Numbered from the stretch's first letter, positions 1 through 7,315 are shown. The stretch is 14,267 bases of DNA from an uncultured bacterium (GCA_905215765.1 CAJMRP010000048.1:1-14267); one strand, 5' to 3'. A program made the numbers and translations. The notes: generated from the sequence alone by a model not told the origin.

Positions 1-87
1 GCCGCGGCGGCCCCCGCTGACGAACAGCGTAGTACGAACCCCCTCGCCATTAGCGATATCAAAGTATTTGATAGCCGAGTAATTCAC
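1..87 (-). CDS. nrdG: Anaerobic ribonucleotide reductase activating protein, N-terminal 29 codons only
   Basis: This is the radical-SAM activase that installs the glycyl radical on NrdD. Only the first 29 residues lie in the window. They start at a GTG at 87 behind a GGGGAGG ribosome-binding site and read MNYSAIKYFDIANGEGVRTT, then LFVSGGRRG. The family N-terminus (NY..I...DI.NG.G.R..LFVSG) is clear, and the gene sits directly downstream of nrdD as expected. The oddity is that the family motif continues FVSGC, the first cysteine of the CxxxCxxC 4Fe-4S site. Here that position (residue 25) is Gly, codon GGC at 12-10, one base from the Cys codon TGC. The rest of the motif lies beyond the edge. 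The change could be a real substitution or a sequence error at a contig end. Confidence 0.85.
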   Translation of the reverse strand, partial: MNYSAIKYFDIANGEGVRTTLFVSGGRRG

Positions 88-152
88 ACTGCCTCCCCTA
101 AAAAACGGCGTCCACCCTATGTTCATCGACCAAACATCCTGCAGATGAAAGA

Positions 153-176
153 ATGGGGCCGCAAAAACAGCCCCAT
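153..176 (-). other. Small intercistronic hairpin between nrdD and nrdG
   Basis: A 7-bp perfect stem, ATGGGGC paired with GCCCCAT, with a 10-nt loop lies 41 bases downstream of the nrdD stop. The transcript continues with TTCTTTC rather than a solid T run, so this is not a convincing terminator. It may set the nrdD:nrdG ratio or protect the nrdD 3' end. That role is an inference. Confidence 0.4.
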
Positions 177-217
177 CAATTCTTGCAGGCAGAAAGACCG
201 CACCTCAGCGCAATCTT

Positions 218-2440
218 TTATAGGTGCAAAACGCGGTCGCGAATCTCCTCGGTGCGGCCCTGGTTCCAAAACTGCGTACCGATATAGCCGCAGGTACGAC
301 GCGCCACGTTCATCTTTTCCTGGTCGCGATTACCGCAGTGGGGGCACTCCCACACCAGCTTGCCATCGTCTTCCACAATCTTGATCTCGCCGTCGTAGCC
401 ACATACCTGGCAATAGTCGCTCTTGGTGTTGAGCTCGGCGTACATGATGTTGTCGTAGATGTACTGCATCACGCGAATGACAGCCTTGAGGTTGTCCTGC
501 ATGTTGGGAACCTCAACGTAGGAGATAGCACCGCCCGGCGAAAGCTGCTGGAACATACCCTCAAACTTAAGCTTATCGAAGGCGTCGATCTCCTCGGACA
601 CGTGGACGTGGTAGCTGTTGGTGATGTAGCCCTTGTCCGTCACGCCCGGGATGATGCCAAAACGACGCTGCAGGCATTTGGCGAACTTGTAGGTCGTCGA
701 CTCCAACGGCGTGCCGTACAGCGAGAAGTCAATATCGCTTTCGGCCTTCCACTCGGCGCACTTGTCGTTCATGCGCTGCATGACGGCCATGGCAAACGGC
801 GTGCCTTCCTTCTCGGTGTGGCTGTGGCCCGTCATGTACTTGACGCACTCATACAGACCGGCATACCCCAGGCTGATGGTGGAGTAGCCACCCACGAGCA
901 GCTTATCGATCGTCTCGCCCTTCTTCAGACGCGCCAGGGCACCGTACTGCCAAAGAATCGGCGCGGCATCCGAAAGCGTACCCATCAGGCGCTCATGACG
1001 GCACAGCAAGGCACGGTGGCACAGCTCAAGGCGCTCATCGAAGATCTTCCAGAACTTGTCCATATCCTGGTGCGAGCTCAGCGCGACATCGGGCAGGTTG
1101 ATGGTCACGACGCCCTGGTTAAAGCGACCATAGTACTTAGGCTTGGTCGGGTCGTAGTTCAGCGCGTTAGCGACATTGTTAAAGCCGTTGCCCGAACGGT
1201 CGGGCGTCAGGAAACTGCGGCAACCCATGCAGGTATAGCAGTCACCGTTACCCGCGGTCTCGCCCTTCGACAGCTTGAGCTCGCGCATCTTCTTCTCGGA
1301 GATGTAATCGGGAACCATGCGCTTGGCGGTGCACTTGGCAGCCAGCTGGGTCAGGTAGAAGTACGGGGAATTCTCGTGAACGTTATCGTCCTCGAGTACA
1401 TAGATAAGCTTGGGGAATGCCGGGGTAATCCACACGCCGGCCTCGTTCTTAACGCCCTCGTAGCGCTGGCGAAGCGTCTCCTCCACGATCATGGCAAGGT
1501 CGTGCTTCTCCTGAGGCGTACGGGCCTCGTTAAGATACATAAAGACCGTCACGAACGGTGCCTGGCCATTCGTGGTCATAAGGGTCACGACCTGATACTG
1601 AATCGTCTGGACGCCGCGACGGATCTCGTCACGCAGACGGTCCTCAACGACCTCACGGACCTTTTCGGGAGATGCGGAAACGCCGAGCTCCTCGAGCTCG
1701 CGGGCGACCTCACCGCGAATCTTTTGACGGCTCACCTCGACGAACGGGGCAAGATGGGTCAGCGAGATGGACTGGCCGCCGTACTGGGAGGAAGCAACCT
1801 GGGCGATGATCTGCGTAGCGATATTGCAGGCGGTCGAGAAGCTGTGCGGCTTCTCAATCAGCGTACCCGAGATAACAGTACCGTTCTGGAGCATATCCTC
1901 CAGGTTCACCAGGTCGCAGTTATGCATGTGCTGGGCAAAGTAGTCCGAATCATGGAAGTGAATCAGGCCCTCATTGTGAGCATCCACAATCTCCTGGGGC
2001 AGCAGCACACGCTGAGTCAGGTCCTTGGAGATCTCGCCGGCCATGTAGTCACGCTGAACGGAATTGACGGTCGGGTTCTTATTGGAGTTCTCCTGCTTGA
2101 CCTCTTCGTTGTTGCACTCGATTAGCGACAGGATCTTGTCATCGGTCGTGTTCTTCTGGCGCTTCAGACTCTGAACATAGCGATAGATGATGTAGTGGCG
2201 GGCAACCTCGTAGCAGTCGAGACGCATGATCTCGTCCTCGACCAAATCCTGGATCTCCTCGACCGAAACGGTGTGACCCGCGTTCTCGCATGCCTCGGCG
2301 ACGTTTTGCGCCGCATAAACCACCTGGCGGTCGGTTAGACGAGAGCTCTCCTCGACCTCCAAGTTGGCGGCACGGATGGCATTGACGATCTTGTCGATGT
2401 CAAAGACAACCTCGGTGCCGCTGCGCTTGATGATCTTCAT
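218..2440 (-). CDS. nrdD: Anaerobic (class III) ribonucleoside-triphosphate reductase
   Basis: NrdD reduces ribonucleoside triphosphates to deoxyribonucleotides without oxygen, using a protein glycyl radical made by NrdG. The product is 740 residues, normal for the family. The N-terminus (MKIIKRSGTEVVFDIDKIV) is an ATP-cone regulatory domain. The centre carries the cysteine-rich active-site stretch DCYTCMGCRSFL. The C-terminus has a four-cysteine zinc site (Cys677, 680, 699, 702) followed by the radical loop RRTCGYIGT, whose radical carrier is Gly718, and the usual NQGR..E ending. I chose the ATG at 2440, not an in-frame TTG 30 bases upstream at 2470, because the protein then begins at the ATP cone and AGAGG lies 7 bases before it. 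nrdG follows 130 bp downstream. An NrdR box and promoter lie about 230 bp upstream. Confidence 0.97.
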   Translation of the reverse strand: MKIIKRSGTEVVFDIDKIVNAIRAANLEVEESSRLTDRQVVYAAQNVAEACENAGHTVSVEEIQDLVEDEIMRLDCYEVARHYIIYRYVQSLKRQKNTTDDKILSLIECNNEEVKQENSNKNPTVNSVQRDYMAGEISKDLTQRVLLPQEIVDAHNEGLIHFHDSDYFAQHMHNCDLVNLEDMLQNGTVISGTLIEKPHSFSTACNIATQIIAQVASSQYGGQSISLTHLAPFVEVSRQKIRGEVARELEELGVSASPEKVREVVEDRLRDEIRRGVQTIQYQVVTLMTTNGQAPFVTVFMYLNEARTPQEKHDLAMIVEETLRQRYEGVKNEAGVWITPAFPKLIYVLEDDNVHENSPYFYLTQLAAKCTAKRMVPDYISEKKMRELKLSKGETAGNGDCYTCMGCRSFLTPDRSGNGFNNVANALNYDPTKPKYYGRFNQGVVTINLPDVALSSHQDMDKFWKIFDERLELCHRALLCRHERLMGTLSDAAPILWQYGALARLKKGETIDKLLVGGYSTISLGYAGLYECVKYMTGHSHTEKEGTPFAMAVMQRMNDKCAEWKAESDIDFSLYGTPLESTTYKFAKCLQRRFGIIPGVTDKGYITNSYHVHVSEEIDAFDKLKFEGMFQQLSPGGAISYVEVPNMQDNLKAVIRVMQYIYDNIMYAELNTKSDYCQVCGYDGEIKIVEDDGKLVWECPHCGNRDQEKMNVARRTCGYIGTQFWNQGRTEEIRDRVLHL

Positions 2441-2661
2441 CCTCTTGCCTCTTTCGCGTCGTAGCCTCATTGCGCTTCAGAGCCAAACGATGCCCGGCAG
2501 GGCTTGCCCCTGTCTTGCGGCGCCGTCGCGCAATCTGTGTTCTCGATAAACCATAGGTCCTCATGCGGACAATCCTCGCGGCCGATCAAGCGGCTCAAAG
2601 GCGTGTCCAAATGGGACGAATAAGGTCTTCGTTCTCTGTCCGCCATCTATCATACGACAAA
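2441..2661 (-). other. Long 5' leader of nrdD, about 220 nt
   Basis: If the promoter at 2668-2697 is used, the nrdD transcript has about 220 untranslated bases before the ATG. On the minus strand several local stems are visible: CAGGG-GCAAG-CCCUG at 2502-2516, GUCC-GCAUGA-GGAC at 2559-2572 and GCCG-CUUGAU-CGGC at 2583-2596. The second competes with a longer GGACA/UGUCC pairing. Two tiny open frames (30 and 26 codons) occur; the second, starting near 2553, has a GAGG just before its ATG. I do not recognise a known riboswitch family. Confidence 0.4.
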
Positions 2662-2667
2662 GACGCA

Positions 2668-2697
2668 TCTATATCCTGTATTCTTTTTTTAGGTCAA
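2668..2697 (-). promoter_or_regulatory. Predicted nrdD promoter
   Basis: On the minus strand a TTGACC -35 element (2697-2692) and a TATAGA -10 element (2673-2668) are separated by 18 bp, with an A-rich spacer. The -35 directly abuts the NrdR box, which is the usual place for this repressor to act. No start site has been measured; the call rests on element match and on the adjacent operator. Confidence 0.6.
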
Positions 2698-2713
2698 ACA
2701 CAACATATAGTGT
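2698..2713 (-). promoter_or_regulatory. NrdR box
   Basis: The 16-mer ACACAACATATAGTGT matches the known NrdR consensus ACACWATATATWGTGT at all but one position. NrdR is the ATP/dATP-sensing repressor of ribonucleotide reductase genes and usually binds paired boxes. A second, degenerate half-match (TATCCTGT) lies near 2672-2679 over the -10 element. Its centre is 34 bp away and it is weak, so I do not annotate it separately. Confidence 0.8.
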
Positions 2714-3045
2714 TTCAGCAGGTCAAAGCAATTAGTCATTTTGCAGACGCATTATAAATGAGGGGTATTTGACAAGTCGGTAAAACGTTACCAACACGGC
2801 TACCTGCATGGCAGCTATAAAACCCCCTTAGTCAAGCCGCTGACAAATCCTACTAAAACCAAGCCGCTCACGCCAAAAGAATCCAAAAGATTATGCTTGA
2901 CCAACATGTTGCGGTCGAATGCCGGCGGACGGAGCGACGGGACTGCAAACGCTCGGAAGACTGTAGCCCCGGCACCCCGTCCGCCGGCATTCGATAGGCG
3001 AGGAGCTATTACTTCTCTTCGCGAGCTATCAAGCCATTGATAGAA
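2714..3045. other. Intergenic region between the MFS gene terminator and the nrdD control region
   Basis: I see no convincing gene here. The stretch holds one long inverted repeat at 2915-2994 (annotated separately) and a small palindrome, GGTAAAACGTTACC, at 2779-2792 of unknown meaning. A 30-codon minus-strand frame at 2815-2907 would encode a short hydrophobic peptide but has no ribosome-binding site. Confidence 0.5.
2915..2994. repeat. Long perfect inverted repeat, 18-bp arms
   Basis: TCGAATGCCGGCGGACGG at 2915-2932 is repeated exactly, inverted, at 2977-2994, around a 44-nt spacer. There is no T run on either strand after the arms, so it is not an ordinary terminator. The MFS operon already has its own terminator at 3046-3075. 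It could be a dispersed intergenic palindrome of REP or MITE type or a structured RNA. No clear target-site duplication flanks it. Confidence 0.8.
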
Positions 3046-3075
3046 AGAGGGCCGCCGGCATATGTCGGCGGCCCC
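3046..3075 (-). terminator. Intrinsic terminator after the MFS gene
   Basis: On the minus strand GGGCCGCCG pairs perfectly with CGGCGGCCC (3074-3066 with 3057-3049). The stem can extend by two more pairs to an ATAT loop and is followed by TCTTTCTAT. It lies 40 bases past the MFS stop codon and is the likely end of the six-gene operon. Confidence 0.8.
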
Positions 3076-3114
3076 GTTAAAACATGATGTGCGGCAAAGC
3101 AACTACTCGAGCGG

Positions 3115-4314
3115 TTACTCCGCCTCGCCGCTGGCCGCCATCTTCTCGGCCTCGGCAAGCTGGGCCGGAGTGAGCTTGCGATACTTAATGGCGCCAAAGA
3201 CGACACAAGCCGCACAGACGATCATGCCGGCGATGAACTTCTGGTCAATCGTTGCACCAAACGGCGACGTCACGGCCTCAAACACAATGGGAGACAGTGC
3301 CATGCCAAAGTTGATGCCCGCCATGCCAATGGCGAGGTTAAACGCACGTCCCTCGGGAGCAGAGTTGCCGGCGGCAAAATTGCCCTCCAGCGGCACGTAG
3401 GTCTCCTTGCCCAGCGCAACGACAAAGCCCGCAACGCACAGCACCATAAAGGCGGGCGCAACCAGCGTCAGGCCCAGGCCAACGAGCGTCACGCCCCACG
3501 CGATCGGCATCGACAGGTTCTTGAACTTGGCAAACAGCGGGCCCACCAAAAGGCCAGCCGCAATGCCGGCGACCGTCATGACGGTCGAAGCGAGGCCAGC
3601 CTCAACAGTGCCGCCAAAGCCGCGACCCACGACAAGCAGCGAGACATTGGAGCTAAAGAGCTGGAACGTGAGTACGAACACAAAGCTCATGACCGTGATA
3701 ATTGCGACCTCTTTGGGCATGTTGGCAAACACGTTGACCTTACGCTTGGGCTCAAGATGACCCTCGGGCAGGCAGACGGCCTCAATGACGATAAACACGA
3801 TCATGATGAAGTACGCCGCATAGCTGTGGAACCACTCGGCAGAACCCAAGATGCCGGAAACCATCGTCCAGATAATGCCACCCAGTGCAACAAAGGTTGA
3901 GTAGATGCCCATGACAAACGAACGCTGCTTGCCACCGAAATAGTCGGCGATCAGAGCGTCGGTCGAGTTCTGCACGGCGCCAAGGCCAAGACCCATCACG
4001 GCAGAGGCCGCAAGAACCTGGGCAAGCGAATCGTGGAACACCAGCACCGAGGCGCCGGCGAGCATCACGATAACGTGGCCGACAAGCGTCGTCTTCTTCT
4101 TGGATACGCGAGAGGCGAGCTGGGAAGACACGAGCATGGCGGACACAGCCATCATGAGCGGAATGATGCCGATGATCATCTGGACGGCAGCGATGTTCTC
4201 GTTGGGAAACGCAGCAGCAACAGAGGCCACGATGGGAACGGGCACCAACATGCCCATGATGCACATGGCGGCAGCATAAATGCCCACCAGGTACTTGATC
4301 TTGGTTTTATCCAT
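3115..4314 (-). CDS. MFS transporter, last gene of the thiolase/ACP/kinase operon
   Basis: A 399-residue, strongly hydrophobic protein with about 12 predicted membrane segments, typical in length for the major facilitator superfamily. The loop after the second segment reads SQLASRVSKKKT, a degenerate form of the MFS motif-A region, and a longer charged loop (around residues 188-202) divides the two halves. The C-terminal tail is charged and cytoplasmic-looking. ATG at 4314 has AAGGA 6 bases upstream. The gene follows butyrate kinase after 74 bp that contain a hairpin, so it may be made at a different level from the enzymes. Substrate cannot be read from the sequence. Position suggests it imports the compound processed by the operon or exports its acid product (inference). 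Confidence 0.85.
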   Translation of the reverse strand: MDKTKIKYLVGIYAAAMCIMGMLVPVPIVASVAAAFPNENIAAVQMIIGIIPLMMAVSAMLVSSQLASRVSKKKTTLVGHVIVMLAGASVLVFHDSLAQVLAASAVMGLGLGAVQNSTDALIADYFGGKQRSFVMGIYSTFVALGGIIWTMVSGILGSAEWFHSYAAYFIMIVFIVIEAVCLPEGHLEPKRKVNVFANMPKEVAIITVMSFVFVLTFQLFSSNVSLLVVGRGFGGTVEAGLASTVMTVAGIAAGLLVGPLFAKFKNLSMPIAWGVTLVGLGLTLVAPAFMVLCVAGFVVALGKETYVPLEGNFAAGNSAPEGRAFNLAIGMAGINFGMALSPIVFEAVTSPFGATIDQKFIAGMIVCAACVVFGAIKYRKLTPAQLAEAEKMAASGEAE

Positions 4315-4333
4315 GATCCATCCTTACACTTAG

Positions 4334-4375
4334 AAAAAAGGGTCGGAGCGGCCGGACGTCACCATCGGCCGCCCC
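4334..4375 (-). terminator. Hairpin with T6 tract between butyrate kinase and MFS genes
   Basis: On the minus strand GGGGCGGCCG pairs with CGGCCGCTCC (10 bp including one G-U), with an 11-nt loop. After a 5-nt gap comes TTTTTT at 4339-4334. The displaced T tract makes a leaky terminator or attenuator more likely than a full stop, because the MFS gene 20 bases on has no obvious promoter of its own. Confidence 0.55.
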
Positions 4376-4388
4376 AAACACAGCACTA

Positions 4389-5501
4389 TCAGTCGTTGAA
4401 ACCAGTGAACACGGGCTCTCCGCTGTACACGAGCGCTTCCTCAGCGCCATCGAGCACGCGACAGGCGCCAGACGCCATCGCCTCGAGTTCAAACTCGCCG
4501 GGATAAGCCGATACGGGGGCGATCCAAGAGCAGTGCTCCTCAATCGAGGCAACGAGCTCCTTGCTGTGGACCATGCCGCCTCCGAGCAAGATACCGTCGA
4601 CATCGCCCTTCAGCACACATGCCATCTCGCCAATCCACTTGCAGATTTGGTAGACCATTGCATCCCAGGCGCGAGCTGCGGCCTTATCTCCCGCTGCAGC
4701 ACGTTCGCACACCTCGATGGCATCGGAGGTACCCAAAAGGTCAACGAAGCCGCCAGTCTTCATGCAATGGGCGCGGGCGACATCAAGACCGTGCTCCACG
4801 GTGTACTTTGCAACCTCAATCGCGGGAACCGATCCGCAGCGCGTCGGCGCCATGGGGCCCTCGCCGCCGACGATGTCGTTGCCGTCGACCATCTTGCCCT
4901 TAAGGTGGGCAGAAATCGAAATGCCGCCGCCGATATGGCAAACGATGAAGTTGCACTCATCATAGGGGCGACCGAGCTTTGCCGCATGGCGGATGGCGGT
5001 CTCTTTGAGATTAAGGGCGTGCAGGTGCACGTTTCGATACACGCCCTTAATGCCCGTCATACGTGCGAGGTCGCACAGCTCGTCGGTATCGGGAGGATTC
5101 ACCACAAAGGCGGGCTTGCCACATTTCACGGCAAATTCGTGGGCAATCTGGGGTCCCAGCTGCGCCGGGTGCCGAACGCCATTCGCACCGATGCGGGCAT
5201 GCTCGAGCATAACCTCGTTGATGGCATACGTACCACCGGGCAGCGAAAGCAAGCCACCGCCGCGACCGACAAATGCATCAAAGTCCTCGAGCTTTAGGCC
5301 CGCCTCCCCCAGCGCTCCAAGAATCAGATCGCAGCGATACGGCATCTGGGCCGAAACCCCGTCGAACTGGGCAAGGTCCTTCGCATCGTGCGCAACGTTC
5401 TTACTGAGCTTGCACTCATCGCCCTCAAAAACGCCCACCTTCGTGGAAGTGGAACCTGGGTTGATTACCAAGATGCGCCAGGGAGTCTTTTTATTGGACA
5501 T
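4389..5501 (-). CDS. buk: Butyrate kinase (branched or short-chain fatty acid kinase)
   Basis: This enzyme transfers phosphate between an acyl phosphate and ADP, making ATP and a free short-chain acid, or the reverse. The 370-residue length and motifs fit butyrate kinase rather than acetate kinase: LVINPGSTSTKVGVFE at residues 11-26 (phosphate-binding loop), GRGGGLLSLPGGTY at 79-92, HIGGGISISAH at 189-199, GNDIVGGEGPMAPTRCG at 207-223 and a C-terminal LLGGGM. It belongs to the acetate/sugar kinase-Hsc70 fold. The ATG at 5501 lies 3 bases after the phosphotransacetylase stop, with GGAGG inside the end of that gene, so the two are translationally coupled. The acyl chain used is not determined; butyrate, isobutyrate or another short acid are all possible. 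Confidence 0.92.
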   Translation of the reverse strand: MSNKKTPWRILVINPGSTSTKVGVFEGDECKLSKNVAHDAKDLAQFDGVSAQMPYRCDLILGALGEAGLKLEDFDAFVGRGGGLLSLPGGTYAINEVMLEHARIGANGVRHPAQLGPQIAHEFAVKCGKPAFVVNPPDTDELCDLARMTGIKGVYRNVHLHALNLKETAIRHAAKLGRPYDECNFIVCHIGGGISISAHLKGKMVDGNDIVGGEGPMAPTRCGSVPAIEVAKYTVEHGLDVARAHCMKTGGFVDLLGTSDAIEVCERAAAGDKAAARAWDAMVYQICKWIGEMACVLKGDVDGILLGGGMVHSKELVASIEEHCSWIAPVSAYPGEFELEAMASGACRVLDGAEEALVYSGEPVFTGFND

Positions 5502-5504
5502 GCC

Positions 5505-6512
5505 TTAAGCCTCCTTAAGCGCCTGGGCGCGCACGCAGCTCATCACCACGTTGCCGACGATCTCGTCGACGGGCGCAGAGCGCGAGCAATCGCACACGAT
5601 CTTCTTGAAGCCCTGAAGCATGGGGCCGTAAGCATTGGCGCCGGTCAGATTCTGGATAATCTTGACGCCGATATTGCCCACGTTGATATCGGGCCAGATG
5701 ACCACGTTGGCTTTGCCCGCAACAGCAGACTCACGACGCACCTTCTTGGCCGCAACCTTGGGGTTAATCGCCGAATCAAACTGGAACTCACCGTCGATGG
5801 CCAGGTCGGGACGGCGATCGTTGGCAATCTCGCGAGCACGACGCACCTTTTCGACAAGCTCATTGTCCATCGAACCGTCAGTTGAATGCGAAAGCAGCGC
5901 GCAACGGATATCCCATCCGGTCAGTGAGCGCACCGTTTCGCTCGACGAAATCGCGATCGAGGCAAGCTCCTCGCTCGTGGGGTCAACGCACACGGCAGAA
6001 TCGCCAAAAGCCAAAAGGCCACCTTCGCCGCCATTCCAGTTGGGGATGTCGGCGATACCGCACGAGCTCACGGTGTCCACCCCGTCGGCAAGGCCGACGA
6101 TGGTCTGACCAGCCAGGATAATATCGCCCGTGGCGTTATCGATGCCGGCGAACATAACGTCGACATCGCCGAGCACCTGCAAAATCAGGGCGCGCTCAAG
6201 CGGACGCGTCATACGGCGCGCGGCGCCCTTGGGCTTAAACTTGCAATCCGGATGCGAAAGGTAGCGCTCACAGCAGGCGGCGTTCGCCTCCTCGTCGGTC
6301 ACATCGACAATCTCGATGCCGTCAAGGGAGATGCCACGCTCATTGGCAAGCTCCTTAAGCTTGCCCCCGTCGCCGACAAGCACGCAATCGGCAAGATGCT
6401 CGGCGGAGATCTTTGCGACCGCCTGCATCATGGTCTCGTTTTCGCCCTCGGGAAAAGCAACGCGCATAGGCTTGGCGGCAGCCTGCTCGCGCAGGGTCTG
6501 CATCAGGTCCAT
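5505..6512 (-). CDS. pta: Phosphate acyltransferase, Pta-like
   Basis: The enzyme interconverts acyl-CoA plus phosphate with acyl phosphate plus CoA. At 335 residues it matches the short phosphotransacetylase form. The C-terminal half carries the Pta signatures IDGEFQFDSAINPKVAAKK (239-257), VAGKANVVIWPDINVGNIG (264-282), GPMLQG (296-301) and the active-site SR dipeptide at 310-311, and the N-terminus has VAFPEGENE (18-26). These resemble phosphate acetyltransferase more than the shorter phosphate butyryltransferase, yet the coupled kinase is of the butyrate type. The ATG at 6512 lies 5 bases after the ACP stop, with GGAG 8 bases upstream inside the ACP gene. Substrate chain length is open. 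Confidence 0.9.
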   Translation of the reverse strand: MDLMQTLREQAAAKPMRVAFPEGENETMMQAVAKISAEHLADCVLVGDGGKLKELANERGISLDGIEIVDVTDEEANAACCERYLSHPDCKFKPKGAARRMTRPLERALILQVLGDVDVMFAGIDNATGDIILAGQTIVGLADGVDTVSSCGIADIPNWNGGEGGLLAFGDSAVCVDPTSEELASIAISSSETVRSLTGWDIRCALLSHSTDGSMDNELVEKVRRAREIANDRRPDLAIDGEFQFDSAINPKVAAKKVRRESAVAGKANVVIWPDINVGNIGVKIIQNLTGANAYGPMLQGFKKIVCDCSRSAPVDEIVGNVVMSCVRAQALKEA

Positions 6513-6517
6513 GGCTG

Positions 6518-6751
6518 TTACTCCATCTCTTCGGCAGTGCGCTCAATAAGCTCACCGATGGTCTTCATGACCATGACCTCGCGAACGGGAACCTCGGCAT
6601 CGAGTTCGTTCTCGATCATGGAGGTCAGAGCGATCATCTTCATCGAGCCCTTGCCCAGGGTCTCAAACGTCGTCTCGGGGGTCACATCGCCGTCATAGTT
6701 GTAGGCGGACTTGGCAAAATCGCAGATCTGCTGAGTGAGTTCTTCGTTCAT
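6518..6751 (-). CDS. Acyl carrier protein
   Basis: A 77-residue acidic protein of standard ACP size with the ACP helix pattern. The phosphopantetheine attachment site reads LGKGSMKMIAL (residues 32-42), with Ser36 as the likely attachment residue. The usual Asp before this Ser (DSL) is Gly here, so the site is GSM. The C-terminal half (IENELDAEVPVREVMVMKTIGELI) is typical. The start is the ATG at 6751, with GAAAGG 8 bases upstream; longer in-frame extensions overlap the DUF35 gene and have no similar support. Its place between a thiolase/DUF35 pair and Pta/Buk suggests a dedicated pathway carrier rather than the fatty-acid synthase ACP. A phosphopantetheinyl transferase gene lies 2.8 kb upstream. 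Confidence 0.9.
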   Translation of the reverse strand: MNEELTQQICDFAKSAYNYDGDVTPETTFETLGKGSMKMIALTSMIENELDAEVPVREVMVMKTIGELIERTAEEME

Positions 6752-6768
6752 GATGGTGCCTTTCAATC

Positions 6769-6817
6769 GAAAAAGAGGGGCGACCACGGCGGGCTGGAGA
6801 CATGGGTCCCGCCGTGG
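6769..6817 (-). other. Intercistronic hairpin between the DUF35 and ACP genes
   Basis: CCACGGCGGG (6784-6793) and CCCGCCGTGG (6808-6817) form a perfect 10-bp stem with a 14-nt loop, in the only long gap (103 bp) between the operon's enzyme genes. On the minus strand a T-rich stretch containing TTTTT follows after a C-rich spacer. It could be a weak terminator, an RNA processing site or a 3'-end stabiliser that changes the thiolase:carrier ratio. Confidence 0.55.
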
Positions 6818-6854
6818 CCTAAGAGAGGAATCGAATTGTTGCAGGGGTGAAAAC

Positions 6855-7277
6855 CTAGTCGTCAAGCTCGAACGTAAGCTCTTTGTAGCCCGGACGGTCG
6901 ATAACCTTGGCATGGACGCCAACGGTCTCGCCCGCCATGAGCTTGGCGCGAATCTCGGGGGCCTTCTTCTTGGTAATGCCGTAGATGACGTAGGTGTACT
7001 GAGAACCCTCGTCGATATCGACGGCGCCGTAGGCGTACTTGCCATACTCCTTGAGGTAGGGCTTGTCGTTCTGCGGACCAGGCAAGGTAAAATCAATCAG
7101 ATGCCCGTGACCAGAAACCTGGACCCAATCGGTCTTGTGATAGCCGCAGGCATTGCAGGCAAGGTGGGGCGGAAACTCGACGGCTCCGCACTCGGGGCAC
7201 TGGCGCGCCCAATAGATGCCCTCTTCAAGACCCGTGTAGAACTTCTTGACCACGGGCTCCATATCTTTGAGTTGCAT
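6855..7277 (-). CDS. DUF35-family zinc-ribbon / OB-fold protein
   Basis: This is a 140-residue partner protein. An N-terminal zinc ribbon has four cysteines (Cys27, 30, 41, 44: CPECG and CNACG) and a C-terminal OB-fold runs from about residue 50. In known systems DUF35 proteins bind thiolase-like enzymes: the archaeal thiolase/HMG-CoA synthase complex, where they form the CoA-binding channel; PhlB with PhlA and PhlC in acetylphloroglucinol synthesis; and the steroid aldolase Ltp2 with the ChsH2 DUF35 domain. Here it is the next gene after the thiolase, 38 bp apart, with an excellent AAGGAG site 7 bases before the ATG at 7277. A tight thiolase/DUF35 complex is therefore the expected product (inference). 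Confidence 0.9.
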   Translation of the reverse strand: MQLKDMEPVVKKFYTGLEEGIYWARQCPECGAVEFPPHLACNACGYHKTDWVQVSGHGHLIDFTLPGPQNDKPYLKEYGKYAYGAVDIDEGSQYTYVIYGITKKKAPEIRAKLMAGETVGVHAKVIDRPGYKELTFELDD

Positions 7278-7315
7278 GAGAATACTCCTTATGGGAAATC
7301 GAAAACCGCGGTCGC

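Noticed and set aside
224..2125. A 633-codon open frame on the plus strand opposite nrdD
   Set aside because: It is antisense to a gene with complete NrdD motifs, lacks recognisable domains and is explained by the GC-biased codon pattern of the real gene.
2480..2530. Resemblance of the leader stretch around CAGGG-GCAAG-CCCUGCC to the B12 box of cobalamin riboswitches
   Set aside because: Only the stem part matches. The conserved core elements expected upstream of the B12 box are not found in the leader.
2779..2792. Palindrome GGTAAAACGTTACC, similar to LacI-family operators
   Set aside because: Only five pairs around its centre and no linked regulator. Could be chance.
2815..2907. A 30-codon frame for a hydrophobic peptide (starts MLVKHNLLDSFG), reminiscent of small membrane toxins
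   Set aside because: No ribosome-binding site, it starts right beside the long inverted repeat, and the hydrophobic part comes partly from a short repeated DNA phrase. Too little to call a gene.
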